Of a stretch of 44,917 nucleotides of DNA, positions 23,420 to 31,831 are shown in pieces. The DNA is from Opitutia bacterium (GTDB taxonomy: Bacteria > Verrucomicrobiota > Verrucomicrobiia > Opitutales > Opitutaceae): assembly GCA_947461205.1 (NCBI GenBank), contig CANHJG010000032.1, positions 1-44,917 of the forward strand, written 5' to 3'. The notes beneath the pieces are model-generated. The model searched no databases. It had not been told where the DNA came from and saw only the letters and a list, made by a program, of their open reading frames with translations. Each line of letters begins with the position of its first letter. The first letter of the stretch is position 1. The position numbers and the translations under genes are program-made.

Positions 23420-23444
23420 AGGGCGGGCCGGAGACCGCGCCCTA
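23420..23444 (-). repeat. REP-like palindrome beginning at the synthase-like gene's stop codon
   Basis: Minus strand reads TAGGGCGCGGTCTCCGG, then CCCGCCCT; the first three bases are the TAG stop of the gene at 23442. It faces the copy at 23372-23396 across 23 bases, forming an inverted pair between two convergent genes, which could act as a shared terminator. Confidence 0.75.
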
Positions 23445-24566
23445 CTCCATCCGGTGCGGCACGAAGCGGCTGAGGTTGCCGGTGATGCGGCGCGTGTCCT
23501 CGCGCAGGCCCAGGCCGCAGGCTTCGTGGTTCACCATCCATACGCCGCAGACCGGGCGGTTTCCGGAAAAATGGGGGATGGGCGCGAGCGCCTGATAGAT
23601 GAAGCCCTCGGCGCCGTAATCGCCGCCGTTTTTCTCCATCGTCGCTCCGCGTTCGACCACGGTGACGTTGGCGCCTTCGCGGCTCAGCACGGGTTTGCGG
23701 ACGTAGTTGCCGCCCAGGGACGCGTCGAGCGAGTGAAAGGCGGGCAGCAGGTTCGGATGGCCGGGATGGAGTTCCCAGAGGATGGGGAGCAGCCCTTTGT
23801 TGCTCAGCAGGAGTTTCCAGGGCGGCTCGATGAAGAGGTTTTTCGCCGTCGGCAAAAACTCGGCGAACGCCTCCTGCCACAGCCATTCCCACGGGTAGAG
23901 TTTGAAGAGCGCGTTCACCGCGGCGTCTTCGTGGTCCACGAAGCGGGCGTTCGACCGGTCCCAGCCCAGCTGGTCGATGGCGGTCCAACGCGTCTGGAAA
24001 CCGGCCTGCTGGCAGGTGTCCATGAGGTAGGTGACCGTCTGCGCGTCCTCGGGCAGATCGCTCACGGCGGAAAAGTGCACGCGTTCGGCACCGATATTCC
24101 GCCACGCCTCGATCAGTTTTTCATGGATCGAATTGAACTGGTCAGCCCGGGGAAACTGGTCCTGCAGCCAATACCATTGCACGACGGCGGCCTCGATGAG
24201 GGCGGTGGGCGTGTCGGCGTTGTATTCAAGAAGCTTGGGCGGCGACGCGCCGTCGTAGGCGAGGTCGAAACGCCCGTAGAGGCTGGGGTCGTCGCGGTTC
24301 CACGAGGCGAGGAGCGTCGGCACCGCCTTTTCCGGAATGCCGAGGCGGGCCCACCAGCCGCGGTCGATCACGACCTGCGCGGCGTCGAGGCAGAGCTGGT
24401 GGAGGGTGTTGGCCGCGGCTTCGAGGGTGTCGATTTCGCGGGTGGAAAAAACGTAGCACGCGCTCTCGTCCCAATACGGGCCGTGCTCATGGGTGTGGTA
24501 AGTGAAGCCGAGGGCTTCGGCTTTGGCGCGCCAGTCCGGTCGCGGGATGAGCGTGACGCGTTGCAT
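23442..24566 (-). CDS. Glutathionylspermidine synthase-like ATP-grasp protein (YjfC/YgiC type)
   Basis: A 374-residue protein starting MQRVTLIPRPDWRAKAEALGF. Family blocks in order: YWDESACYVFS, LLEYNADTPTALIEAAVVQW, EPPWKLLLSNKGLLPILWEL, NYVRKPVLSREGANVTVVE, YGAEGFIYQALAPIPHF and the C-terminal FVPHRME. This is the C-terminal synthase half of glutathionylspermidine synthetase without the amidase half, as in E. coli YgiC and YjfC. The fold is an ATP-grasp ligase, but the real substrate of the stand-alone proteins is not established. The gene follows a DUF1190-like gene and a DUF350 gene, the same order as E. coli yjfL-yjfM-yjfC. Confidence 0.88.
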   Translation of the reverse strand: MQRVTLIPRPDWRAKAEALGFTYHTHEHGPYWDESACYVFSTREIDTLEAAANTLHQLCLDAAQVVIDRGWWARLGIPEKAVPTLLASWNRDDPSLYGRFDLAYDGASPPKLLEYNADTPTALIEAAVVQWYWLQDQFPRADQFNSIHEKLIEAWRNIGAERVHFSAVSDLPEDAQTVTYLMDTCQQAGFQTRWTAIDQLGWDRSNARFVDHEDAAVNALFKLYPWEWLWQEAFAEFLPTAKNLFIEPPWKLLLSNKGLLPILWELHPGHPNLLPAFHSLDASLGGNYVRKPVLSREGANVTVVERGATMEKNGGDYGAEGFIYQALAPIPHFSGNRPVCGVWMVNHEACGLGLREDTRRITGNLSRFVPHRME

Positions 24567-24591
24567 CAGGGGCAGGCTGGGCGGCGGTCCG

Positions 24592-25257
24592 TCAGGAACC
24601 GGAACTGCCGCCGCTGCTTTTACCCGCCGAGCCGAAGCCGCCGCGTTGGATCGAGGGTTTTGAGGTCGCGGGCGCCGGGGCGGCCGAAGGGCGGGCCGAC
24701 GGGGCCGGAGCTGTCGAGGGCCGGGCGGCGGGGGCAGGCGCGCGTGCCGGCTGCGACGAGAACGCCGAGCCGCCGAAGGCGGACGAGGCCTGGCGGGCGC
24801 CGGCCAATCCGGATGAGCCCGCGCCAGTCGCCGGCTGTGGGCTGCGGGGGGGGGAGGCGGCGAAGGCGGAGTTGACGGCGGTGACGGCGTCCGGCCTGGG
24901 CCGGGAGCTGAGCAGGCCGGCGGCAAACGGCACGGCCTGCCAGAGGCCGCCGGCAAAGTAGCCGCGGGAGGGGTCGTGGTGGTTGTAGGGAAAGGGGAAC
25001 CACGCCTGAGAGGCCGCGTGGTAGTAGCCGACGCCGGGGGTGAAGTCGTTGTTCTGGTAGGTGCGGTCGGCCGCGACGGGCGGCGTCGGCGCGTCGGGTG
25101 GCGCGGTGGTGGCGGACGGATCGGGTTGGGCGCGGCGCCACGCGTCCCAGACGACCACGCCGCCGATCACGCCCATGGTGCCGAGCAGCACGAGCGCAAC
25201 CTGCTTGCTGCGCCGCCCGGTGTCTTCCGGCGGAGGCGGCTGGAGGGATGCGCTCAT
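24592..25257 (-). CDS. DUF1190/YgiB-like Ser/Ala/Pro-rich anchored protein
   Basis: A 221-residue protein with one N-terminal membrane segment (KQVALVLLGTMGVIGGVVVW, about 18-37). A compact central part follows: YQNNDFTPGVGYYHAASQAW, then YNHHDPSRGYFAGGLWQAVP. A long low-complexity Ala/Pro/Ser tail ends KPSIQRGGFGSAGKSSGG. The RGGFG-type tail and its place between DUF350 and the synthase-like gene match YgiB/YjfM (DUF1190), although overall similarity is weak by eye. Start ATG overlaps the DUF350 stop (ATGA, 25254-25257). Confidence 0.7.
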   Translation of the reverse strand: MSASLQPPPPEDTGRRSKQVALVLLGTMGVIGGVVVWDAWRRAQPDPSATTAPPDAPTPPVAADRTYQNNDFTPGVGYYHAASQAWFPFPYNHHDPSRGYFAGGLWQAVPFAAGLLSSRPRPDAVTAVNSAFAASPPRSPQPATGAGSSGLAGARQASSAFGGSAFSSQPARAPAPAARPSTAPAPSARPSAAPAPATSKPSIQRGGFGSAGKSSGGSSGS

Positions 25258-25514
25258 CCCATGATGGCGGCCGCGACCACGATGCAGACGCCGAGAATAA
25301 TCGCGGCGCCGAGGACGGCGGCGGCGAGGTTGCGGTTCTTGATGATCTCCTCGTGAAGATTCCCGGGCGTGCAAAGGTCGAAGAGCTTGTAGCCGAGGAT
25401 CGCGAGTGTGGTGCCAGCCAGGGAAAAGACTGCGGTGTAGAGGAGCGCTTGGCCGAGCGAGGTGGCGTGCCAGTCGGCGGAGGCTTGGGCGAACAGGGGG
25501 GCGAGCAGGTGCAT
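25254..25514 (-). CDS. DUF350 (YjfL-like) small membrane protein
   Basis: An 86-residue protein of two or three hydrophobic segments: LGQALLYTAVFSLAGTTLAILGYKL and NLAAAVLGAAIILGVCIVVAAAIMG, with KLFDLCTPGNLHEEIIKNRN between them. This is one DUF350/UPF0719 unit; the family often has two fused copies. It is the first gene of the three-gene unit and its stop overlaps the next start. Role unknown; in E. coli yjfL lies with yjfM and yjfC. Confidence 0.82.
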   Translation of the reverse strand: MHLLAPLFAQASADWHATSLGQALLYTAVFSLAGTTLAILGYKLFDLCTPGNLHEEIIKNRNLAAAVLGAAIILGVCIVVAAAIMG

Positions 25515-25626
25515 AGGAAGGGAAGAGAGAACGCGAGGTAGTGTGCTCGACCGCTCGAGATCGTAAATCAAAACACACGGCCGTGGAAAAATCGCCGCGC
25601 GGTCCACGCGGGCCGCGGGCGGGCGT

Positions 25627-26775
25627 CTATTTCGTCACGGCGGCTAAGAACCATTCGATCGAAAACGTGGCGAGTTGGCCGCCGGGCCCGGCGAGATTGA
25701 ACTCGAACGCGTGCGTCGCCCACGGGAGCGACACGAAGGCGTGCGGCACGCGATGCTCCCCGAGGCGGGCGGCGAGGCGTTCGCTCTGGCGGTGCCACAC
25801 GAGGGTGTCGAGCTGGCCGTGGACGAGCAGGGTCGGCGGGGTGGACGGGGCGACGTGCAGGTAGCCGCTGGAACTGTCGTAGGCGGCGCGGGCGTCGGCG
25901 GGCGGGCCGCCGAGGAATTGGCGGAGCAGTTGGGGCGACTTGAGCACGTCGTCTTCGCGCGAATACTGCCAGGCGAAGTGCAGGTCGGCGGGTGCGTAGA
26001 GGGCGATCACGCCGCGGATCGCGGGATCCCCGGCCGTGTAGGCGACGGCTTCGGCGATGTTGCCGCCGGCGGAGCGCCCGAGGAGGACGAAACGCGTCGG
26101 GTCGAGGCCGAGGCGGGCGGAGTGGGTTTTGAGATACGCGAGGGCGGCGACGGTGTCGTCGCGCTGGGCGGGCCAGACGGCGTGCGGGGCGAGGCGGTAG
26201 TCGAGGGCGGCGACGGCGTAACCTTGGTGGGCGAGCCAGTGGGTGAAGTGGACGATCTCGGTGCGCGAACCGCCGTCCCAGCCGCCACCGTGGATCAGGA
26301 GCACGCACGGGGCGTGGGTCTGGCCGACGGCGCGATAGAAATCCAGCGCGAGATCGCCGGAAAACACGGCGGTTTCGGCCGGCACGGGGGCGGGCGCGGC
26401 GCCGAACAGAGCGGAAAAGGAAAACGGCGGCCGCGCGAGAGCAACGGGGCCGAACTGGCGCGCCAATTGCCCGGGCAGGGCACCGCCCAGTTTCCACGCT
26501 TCGAGGCAGGGGCGGAGGAACAACCCGACCGCGAGAGCGCAGAGCAGGGCGGTCGCCACGGCGACGCCCGCGGAGGTGCCGCGCGTCCACCAGGCGAGTA
26601 TGCCGAGGAGCACGGGGAGCACGGCGAGCCAGTGGCCGTATTCGCCGGCGAGGAGGGCGAGTTTCCACTCCGACCAGTCGGGAGATTTCACGACGGTGAG
26701 CAGGGCGAGGGGGAGGAGCGCGAGGGCGAGAAGGAGGAGGGACCAGCGGAGCATCGGGAGGATTACGTCCAGCAT
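25627..26775 (-). CDS. Membrane-anchored alpha/beta hydrolase (acyl esterase type)
   Basis: A 382-residue protein. Three hydrophobic segments occupy about 5-110, then an alpha/beta-hydrolase domain with oxyanion motif HGGGWDGGS (about 160), nucleophile elbow GRSAGGN (about 232), Asp in HGQLDTLVWH (about 318) and His in WATHAFEF (about 353). These form a complete Ser-Asp-His triad of the hormone-sensitive-lipase/BD-FAE-like type. The N-terminal membrane part suggests an active site on the periplasmic side. Possible roles are deacetylation of polysaccharides or lipid ester hydrolysis. It is divergent from rsuA. Confidence 0.85.
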   Translation of the reverse strand: MLDVILPMLRWSLLLLALALLPLALLTVVKSPDWSEWKLALLAGEYGHWLAVLPVLLGILAWWTRGTSAGVAVATALLCALAVGLFLRPCLEAWKLGGALPGQLARQFGPVALARPPFSFSALFGAAPAPVPAETAVFSGDLALDFYRAVGQTHAPCVLLIHGGGWDGGSRTEIVHFTHWLAHQGYAVAALDYRLAPHAVWPAQRDDTVAALAYLKTHSARLGLDPTRFVLLGRSAGGNIAEAVAYTAGDPAIRGVIALYAPADLHFAWQYSREDDVLKSPQLLRQFLGGPPADARAAYDSSSGYLHVAPSTPPTLLVHGQLDTLVWHRQSERLAARLGEHRVPHAFVSLPWATHAFEFNLAGPGGQLATFSIEWFLAAVTK

Positions 26776-26885
26776 GGCCCGAAAGTGGCGCTAATGTCGC
26801 AAAAAATAGGCCGGGCCGCCGTGCTCACGCAGTGCGGGCTTTCCTTTTGGGGCATTCTTCCGCCTCTTTGCGGCGAATCCTCCCC

Positions 26886-27590
26886 ATGCGCCGACTCGAC
26901 CAACTCCTCGCCAACCTCGGATATTGCAGCCGCCGCGAAGCGCGCGACTGGGTGCGGTCCGGCGCGGTGACGGTGGGCGGAACGGAGGCGGATGATTTTG
27001 GGGCGCGGGTGAACGAGGCCGACGTCCGCGTCGATGGCGAGCCGCTCGACCATCCGGACGGGCTGTTGCTGCTGGTGAACAAGCCGCTCGGGCTCGTGTG
27101 CTCGCACGAGGCGCGCGAGGGCCCGAATGTTTACTCGCTGCTGCCGGAGCGGTGGCGCCGGCGCAATCCGCAGGTGACGAGTGTGGGGCGGCTCGACAAG
27201 GACACGAGCGGACTGATCTTGCTGACAGATCTGCTCCCGCTCGTGCACCGGTTGACGTCGCCGAAGCATAAGGTGCCGAAAGTCTACCGCGCCACGGTGG
27301 ACCGCGATCTCTCGCCGGAGCTCGTGCCGCGGTTTGCGAGCGGTGAACTGAAGCTCGAGGACGAGGACGAGGCGTGCTTGCCGGCGGAGTTGACGATCCT
27401 TTCGGCGCGGGAGGCGGAGTTGACGTTGACGGAGGGGCGCTACCACCAGGTGCGGCGGATGTTCGCGGCGTGTGGGTCGACCGTGCTGACGTTGCACCGC
27501 GCGCGGTTTGGCGAACTGGAAATCGGCGAGGTGGCGCCGGGTACGTGGCGCGAGCTGCCGTTGGATTTGTTTGGAGCCGTGGCGCGGTGA
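26886..27590 (+). CDS. rsuA: 16S rRNA pseudouridine synthase RsuA-like
   Basis: A 234-residue protein beginning MRRLDQLLANLGYCSRREARDWVRSG, an S4 RNA-binding domain (1-60). A pseudouridine synthase domain follows with the catalytic motif GRLDKDTSGLILLT (Asp104), then PKVYRATVDRDLSPELV and the family-specific end GRYHQVRRMFAACGSTVLTL. RsuA modifies U516 of 16S rRNA in E. coli; RluE/RluF-type relatives act on 23S rRNA, but the size and GRYHQVRRMFA motif favour RsuA. An open frame extends upstream of the ATG, without S4 homology. Confidence 0.9.
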   Translation: MRRLDQLLANLGYCSRREARDWVRSGAVTVGGTEADDFGARVNEADVRVDGEPLDHPDGLLLLVNKPLGLVCSHEAREGPNVYSLLPERWRRRNPQVTSVGRLDKDTSGLILLTDLLPLVHRLTSPKHKVPKVYRATVDRDLSPELVPRFASGELKLEDEDEACLPAELTILSAREAELTLTEGRYHQVRRMFAACGSTVLTLHRARFGELEIGEVAPGTWRELPLDLFGAVAR

Positions 27591-27792
27591 GGGACGAGCG
27601 CGAGGGCGCAGCGTGCCGGGGTGGCGCGCCGACGGATAGCGTGAAGGACGGCGGCGAGGGCGTTCACGCGGGCGGGGCGTGCGGGCGCACGGGCATGGTG
27701 CGCCCGGTCGGCCAGCGGCGCGGCGGGCGGGACGTTGAGGCTTCGCTGCCCTTGGGCCGACGGGCCGGCCCGGGGAAGGTCGCGGCGCCGGC

Positions 27793-28740
27793 TCAGGTGT
27801 CCGCGAACAGCCCGCGCATTTCGTGCAGATAGCGGGGCACGGCGACGGCGGCGTCCTCCTTGGCCTCGTATTCCAACGCGACCCAGCCTTGGTAGCCGCC
27901 GTCGCGGAGGAGTTGCGTGAAGCGCTTGAGGTCGGCGGGACGCGCGGTGGGCGCCGTGCCCTTGATTTCGGTTTTGAACTGCACGTTGACGGCGTAGGGC
28001 ACGCACTCGGCGAAATCTTTATACGGGTCGTCGGTGCGGAAATTTCCGGAGTCGAGGTTGATGCCGACCCACGGGCTGCGGACGGCCTTCACCATGGGGA
28101 GGAGCGTGGCGGCGCTGCCGATGGAGTCGTGGTTTTCGAGCCCGAGGAACACGCCGCGCTGGCCGGCATAGTTACCGCACTCTTCGAGAGCGGTGATGAC
28201 CAGTTTGTCGGCCTCGGCGCGGTCGAAGCCCTTGGGCGCGACGCCGGCAAACACGCGGATGTGGGGTGCGCCGAGCAGCGCGGCGCGGTCGATCCATTTT
28301 TTAGTAGTGGCAATCTCCTCGTCGCGTTTCGGGCCTTTGGGGTGAGAGAAATTGTTGCCGATGGCGGTGCCGCTGATGGCGATGCCGCGCAGAAAGCAGT
28401 GCCGCCGGAGTTTGAGCAAATAGTCGTCGCTCTCTTCGGCGAAAAAATAGCTGGTGAGTTCGGCCCCGTCGCAACCCTGCGCGGCACAGTAGTCGGCAAA
28501 GCGAAACAGATCGGTGGCCTTGCCGGGCGGGACCTTGGGGTTGGGTTTGCCCCGCATGAGCGGAAAATTCTCGCGAAACGAATAGGCCGCGAGGCTGAGC
28601 CGCAGGCGCGGGCGGCCGGCGCGGGCGAACGGATGGACGGCGGGGGCGGTGGCCGCGAGCGCCGAGAGGGGAGCAGTCGCGGCGGCGAGGCCGGCGGCGG
28701 CGCTGAGTTGGAGGAAACTACGACGGGTGACGATGTTCAT
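27793..28740 (-). CDS. Tat-exported sugar phosphate isomerase/epimerase-like TIM-barrel protein
   Basis: A 315-residue protein with a twin-arginine leader (VTRRSFLQLSAAAGLAAATA). The remainder is an AP-endonuclease-2-like (xylose isomerase-like) TIM barrel. Metal-ligand strands are visible: GLENHDSIGS (Glu), WVGINLDSGNF (Asp), VQFKTEI and VALEYEAKED (final Glu). Exported members of this family are common in Verrucomicrobia beside Gfo/Idh and DUF1080 genes, and some relatives act as sugar epimerases or on 3-keto sugars. The substrate is unknown. It stands alone, with about 200 bases on the 3' side and 318 on the 5' side free of genes. Confidence 0.86.
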   Translation of the reverse strand: MNIVTRRSFLQLSAAAGLAAATAPLSALAATAPAVHPFARAGRPRLRLSLAAYSFRENFPLMRGKPNPKVPPGKATDLFRFADYCAAQGCDGAELTSYFFAEESDDYLLKLRRHCFLRGIAISGTAIGNNFSHPKGPKRDEEIATTKKWIDRAALLGAPHIRVFAGVAPKGFDRAEADKLVITALEECGNYAGQRGVFLGLENHDSIGSAATLLPMVKAVRSPWVGINLDSGNFRTDDPYKDFAECVPYAVNVQFKTEIKGTAPTARPADLKRFTQLLRDGGYQGWVALEYEAKEDAAVAVPRYLHEMRGLFADT

Positions 28741-29058
28741 GGGGAGAGGGTGGAAGGGGCGGAGGAGGAGCGGGGAAAAAGAGGTCGTTTCACCCGGGTT
28801 CGTGCAGCGGACGCGAGGGGCGAAAGGGCGAAATGATGCGGCCGCCGTGGACTCGGGTGGTGCACCGGAGCCCGCCGACGAACCCGCTCTTTGGGGCAGA
28901 AAACATGGCGGCAGGCTGGGTCAGGTAGCGGCGAGTGTCACGGCGGAACGGGAGGCCGGAGGTGGGCGTCAGTCGCGCGAAAGCGGTGAGGCTTGGACAA
29001 GCGATGCGCAGCGGGGCGGGGTGATCGGGCCTATGGTTGGGCCCAACCCAATCCCCCC
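28741..29058. other. Intergenic, no recognised feature
   Basis: 318 bases upstream of the isomerase-like gene and the DUF2892 gene (divergent pair). Several frames are open because of the high GC content, but none has recognisable protein character. I see no strong hairpin or promoter motif. Confidence 0.5.
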
Positions 29059-29289
29059 ATGAAAACAAATGTTGGTTCCTATGATGCCGGTGTGCGATTC
29101 GTGATCGGTTGCGGCGTGCTGTTGATGAGTGTCAACGGCTGGGGCTGGTGGGCGCTGCTGGGGCTAGTCCCGATCGCGACAGCGGCGTGCGGCTTCTGTC
29201 CGCTGTATCGGCTGATCCGGGTCGACACGGAGGCCTGGGAAGAGGCGTCTGAGGCCAAGCATCCTGATCAGGGGCCGGGTAAGCATTAG
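29059..29289 (+). CDS. DUF2892 small membrane protein
   Basis: A 76-residue protein starting MKTNVGSYDAGVRFVIGCGVL. It has two hydrophobic segments separated by NGWG and the characteristic GLVPIATAACGFCPLYRLI with two Cys, as in DUF2892 proteins (the membrane part of YgaP rhodanese). Function of stand-alone members is uncertain; they often accompany sulfur or metal stress genes. A charged tail (AWEEASEAKHPDQ) ends the protein. Confidence 0.86.
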   Translation: MKTNVGSYDAGVRFVIGCGVLLMSVNGWGWWALLGLVPIATAACGFCPLYRLIRVDTEAWEEASEAKHPDQGPGKH

Positions 29290-29403
29290 GCCGTCGGTGG
29301 CCGGGAACGTGGGCGGGCCGGTGCACGGGCAGGGCGGGAAGGCGCCAAGCGTCGGGCGTGGCGCTGATGCGCGAACTCGGTCGACCGCTTTGGGGCGGTG
29401 AAG

Positions 29404-29435
29404 CGCTCAGCGGGTTTTCTTTGGCCCGCTGAGCG
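29404..29435. repeat. 11-bp stem hairpin
   Basis: CGCTCAGCGGG (29404-29414) and CCCGCTGAGCG (29425-29435) pair perfectly around a 10-base loop TTTTCTTTGG. There is no T-run after the stem in either direction, so it is a structural element of unknown role downstream of the toxin-antitoxin fusion. Confidence 0.55.
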
Positions 29436-29551
29436 AAGGGTGAAACCCCATTTCTTTGGCGGGGGATTCGGGCGCAGGGGGCGGCGGCTCGAGGAGGGCC
29501 CTGATGCGCGGCAACCCAGCGACGAGGGCGGTCTCGTGGGTGGCGAGGCGG

Positions 29552-29586
29552 GCGGTGGCGTCTTCGTCGTGTTCGGCGGTGAGGTT
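29552..29586 (-). repeat. Short duplicated fragment of prpD
   Basis: This 35-base stretch matches prpD 30549-30583 at 33 positions. On the minus strand it encodes NLTAEHDEDATA, against [12 protein letters not shown] in PrpD. After an extra interval both continue with PRI-x-AL. It abuts the end of the toxin-antitoxin frame. Confidence 0.7.
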
Positions 29587-30181
29587 ACGCAAGGGCGAGG
29601 CGCTCCTCGACGACGTCGGAGACGGTCTTGCCTTGTTTGCGCGCGGTGGCGCGGAGTTGTCGGACGATCCGCGGGGTGAGCCGCAGGAGCATGGGCTCGC
29701 GCCCGGAGGGCTTGCGACCGGCACCCGCGCGCGTGCCACCCCAGGCGGGAGGCCGCACCTTCACGCTGGCGAGGTTGGGCAACGGCGTGCCGTTGAGGGC
29801 GGCGAGGTTGGTTTGGTCGCCTTCGGCGTCGAAGGCGGGGGATGCAGGTTTCCGTTTTTTCCAGTGGTTTTCATCGTAGTCGCGTCCTTCTCTCCAGTCG
29901 CCGGCGCCGATGAGGCGGATGACGCCGTCGGGCCGATGGGTGTAGCGCACGAGGAGGATTCGGGCGCCGATCCGGCCGAGCAGCCACCCGCGTAGGCCGC
30001 GACCGTCGCGATGCGCGGCAGCAAAGAGCACCAGGACTGGGGGATCGGCCAAGGCTTCCTGCGCAGTCGTGAAATCCACGTCGTGGCGCGCGACGTTGGC
30101 GCGCGCTTTGGCGGGGTCCCCCGAGAAACGCAGGGGAAAAAAAGCGCGCCGGGCCGCTGGATCAGCCAGAGCGGAAATCAA
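29585..30181 (-). CDS. BrnT-like toxin fused in frame to a ribbon-helix-helix antitoxin
   Basis: One 198-residue frame from TTG 30181. Residues about 15-105 resemble the BrnT RNase toxin: RFSGDPAKARANVARHDVDF, ALADPPVLVLF, GWLLGRIGARILLVRYTHRPD and IRLIGAGD. Residues 105-198 resemble its RHH antitoxin: NLAALNGTPLPNLASVKVR, GAGRKPSGREPMLLRLTP and RIVRQLRATARKQGKTVSDV. In the usual arrangement these are two overlapping genes. Here no stop separates them and no ATG is in frame at the join. The expected toxin start (ATG before PLRF) is a TTT codon, and the conserved ISARxA motif reads IGAGD, so the toxin is probably inactive or the locus is decaying. Confidence 0.65.
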   Translation of the reverse strand: MISALADPAARRAFFPLRFSGDPAKARANVARHDVDFTTAQEALADPPVLVLFAAAHRDGRGLRGWLLGRIGARILLVRYTHRPDGVIRLIGAGDWREGRDYDENHWKKRKPASPAFDAEGDQTNLAALNGTPLPNLASVKVRPPAWGGTRAGAGRKPSGREPMLLRLTPRIVRQLRATARKQGKTVSDVVEERLALA

Positions 30182-30208
30182 GCCCCCGAATCGCCTCCAA
30201 GCAGGCGC

Positions 30209-31702
30209 CTACCCCACGAAGTCACCGGCGAAGGAGGAGGCGGAAAGGGATTCGAGTTTCGCGCGGTCGGTGAAGAGCGACGTGAGCTGGGCGGACCTGG
30301 CTTCGCCGCAGTGGGCGGTGAACGCCGCCTCGGCTTTTTGGCGGAGGAGAGGGATGGCTTCGGCGCGCCGGCGGCGGTGGCCGAGCGGATATTCGACGGC
30401 GATTTTTTCGGTGGCGGTGCCATCCCTGAAAAAAATTTGGACGGCGTTGGCGATGGCGCGTTTTGCGGGGTCGAGATAGTCGCGGCTGTAGGATTTGTCC
30501 TCGTTGACGACCATCTTCGCACGGAGGGCGTCGATGCGGGGATCGGCCGCGGTGGCGTCTTCGTAGTGTTCGGCGGTGAGATTTCCGAAAAGCAGCCCGA
30601 TGGCGGTCATGTAGTGGAGGCAGTGGTCGCGGTCGGCGGGATTATGCAGCGGGCCGGTTTTGTCGATGATGCGGAGCGCAGATTCGTGCGTGGTGAGTTC
30701 GATGCGAGCGATGGTGGCGAGGCGGTTTTTTTCTCCCATGACGTGCGGGTGGAGTTGCACGGCGCACTCGACGGCGGTCTGCGCGTGGAATTCGGCGGGG
30801 TAGGAGATTTTGAAGAGGACGTTTTCCATCACGTAGCTGCCGAGGGGGCGGGCGAGGGTGACGGGTTTCCCTTGGAAGGAGACGTCCTGAAAACCCCAGG
30901 TCTTCGCGGTGAGGGCGCTGGGGTAGCCCATCTCGCCGGTCAGGGCGATGAGGGCGAGGCGCACGGCCCGGCTGGTAGCGTCGCCGGCGGCCCAGCTTTT
31001 GCGCGAGCCGGTGTTCGGCGCGTGGCGGTAGGTGCGGAGGGCGGAGCCGTCGAGCCAGGCGTGGGAGAGAGCGGTGATGATTTGGTCGCGCGTGCCGCCG
31101 AGCATCGCGGTCGTCACGGCGGTAGAGGCGATGCGGACGAGGAGGACGTGGTCGAGGCCGACGCGGTTGAAGGCGTTGTCGAGGGCGAGGACGCCTTGGA
31201 TCTCGTGGGCTTTGATCAGGGCGACGAGGACGTCGCGGACGGTGAGCGGGGGCCGAGAGCCGAGCGCGGAGAGCGGAGAGCGGAACGCGGAGAGCGGGGT
31301 GCTGGCGGCGTGGTTGCGGCTGATCCAGTCGGCGGTGGCGAGGATGGCGCCGAGGTTGTCGGAGGGGTGGCCCCACTCGGCGGCGAGCCAGGTGTCGTTG
31401 AAATCGAGCCAGCGGACCATCGTGCCGAGGTTGAAGGCGGCCTGGATGGGATCGAGTTCGAAGGAGGTGCCGGGGACGCGCGCGCCGTTCGTGATCGTGG
31501 TGCCGGGGACGACGGGGCCGAGGAGTTTGGTGCAGGCGGGGAACTGGAGGGCCATGATGGCGCAGGCGAGACTGTCGAGCAGGCACCAGCGGGCGGTGTC
31601 GAGGGCTTCTTCGGAGGGCGGGGTCGGGTCGAGGACGTAGTCGGCTAGCGTGGTGAGGAGGGCGTCGGGGGGCGGGCGGGTGTTGGAGAGGGGGGCGGAC
31701 AT
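30209..31702 (-). CDS. prpD: 2-methylcitrate dehydratase (MmgE/PrpD family)
   Basis: A 497-residue protein of the MmgE/PrpD fold, last gene of a prpB-prpC-prpD order. Typical blocks: [20 protein letters not shown] near the start, [20 protein letters not shown] (the D-x-N-D substrate region), [56 protein letters not shown] and [14 protein letters not shown]. It dehydrates 2-methylcitrate to 2-methyl-cis-aconitate in propionate breakdown. A 35-base piece of it is repeated at 29552. The fused toxin-antitoxin frame starts 28 bases beyond its stop. Confidence 0.93.
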   Translation of the reverse strand: MSAPLSNTRPPPDALLTTLADYVLDPTPPSEEALDTARWCLLDSLACAIMALQFPACTKLLGPVVPGTTITNGARVPGTSFELDPIQAAFNLGTMVRWLDFNDTWLAAEWGHPSDNLGAILATADWISRNHAASTPLSAFRSPLSALGSRPPLTVRDVLVALIKAHEIQGVLALDNAFNRVGLDHVLLVRIASTAVTTAMLGGTRDQIITALSHAWLDGSALRTYRHAPNTGSRKSWAAGDATSRAVRLALIALTGEMGYPSALTAKTWGFQDVSFQGKPVTLARPLGSYVMENVLFKISYPAEFHAQTAVECAVQLHPHVMGEKNRLATIARIELTTHESALRIIDKTGPLHNPADRDHCLHYMTAIGLLFGNLTAEHYEDATAADPRIDALRAKMVVNEDKSYSRDYLDPAKRAIANAVQIFFRDGTATEKIAVEYPLGHRRRRAEAIPLLRQKAEAAFTAHCGEARSAQLTSLFTDRAKLESLSASSFAGDFVG

Positions 31703-31707
31703 GGTGA

Positions 31708-31828
31708 GGGAATCCTTCTCTTTCTTCTTACTCTTGCTCTTTCGTCCGGAGCTGGTGGCGGCGGGAAGGGAGGGGGAAAGGAAATGAAACGGGGACGGGA
31801 GAAAGAGTAAGAAAAAGAGGAAAGAGAA
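31708..31828. repeat. Imperfect polypyrimidine/polypurine inverted repeat between prpC and prpD
   Basis: TTCTCTTTCTTCTTACTC near 31712 is opposed by GAGTAAGAAAAAGAGG and AAAGAGAA near 31804-31828. The arms can pair imperfectly across about 65 bases. The strand asymmetry (nearly all C/T, then nearly all A/G) differs sharply from the GC-rich surroundings. It could be an intercistronic mRNA structure. Confidence 0.45.
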
Positions 31829-31831
31829 CGA

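Noticed and set aside
30011-31648. Long plus-strand open frame opposite prpD
   Set aside because: It mirrors prpD codon structure in GC-rich DNA, is Gly/Glu-rich low complexity and has no family resemblance.
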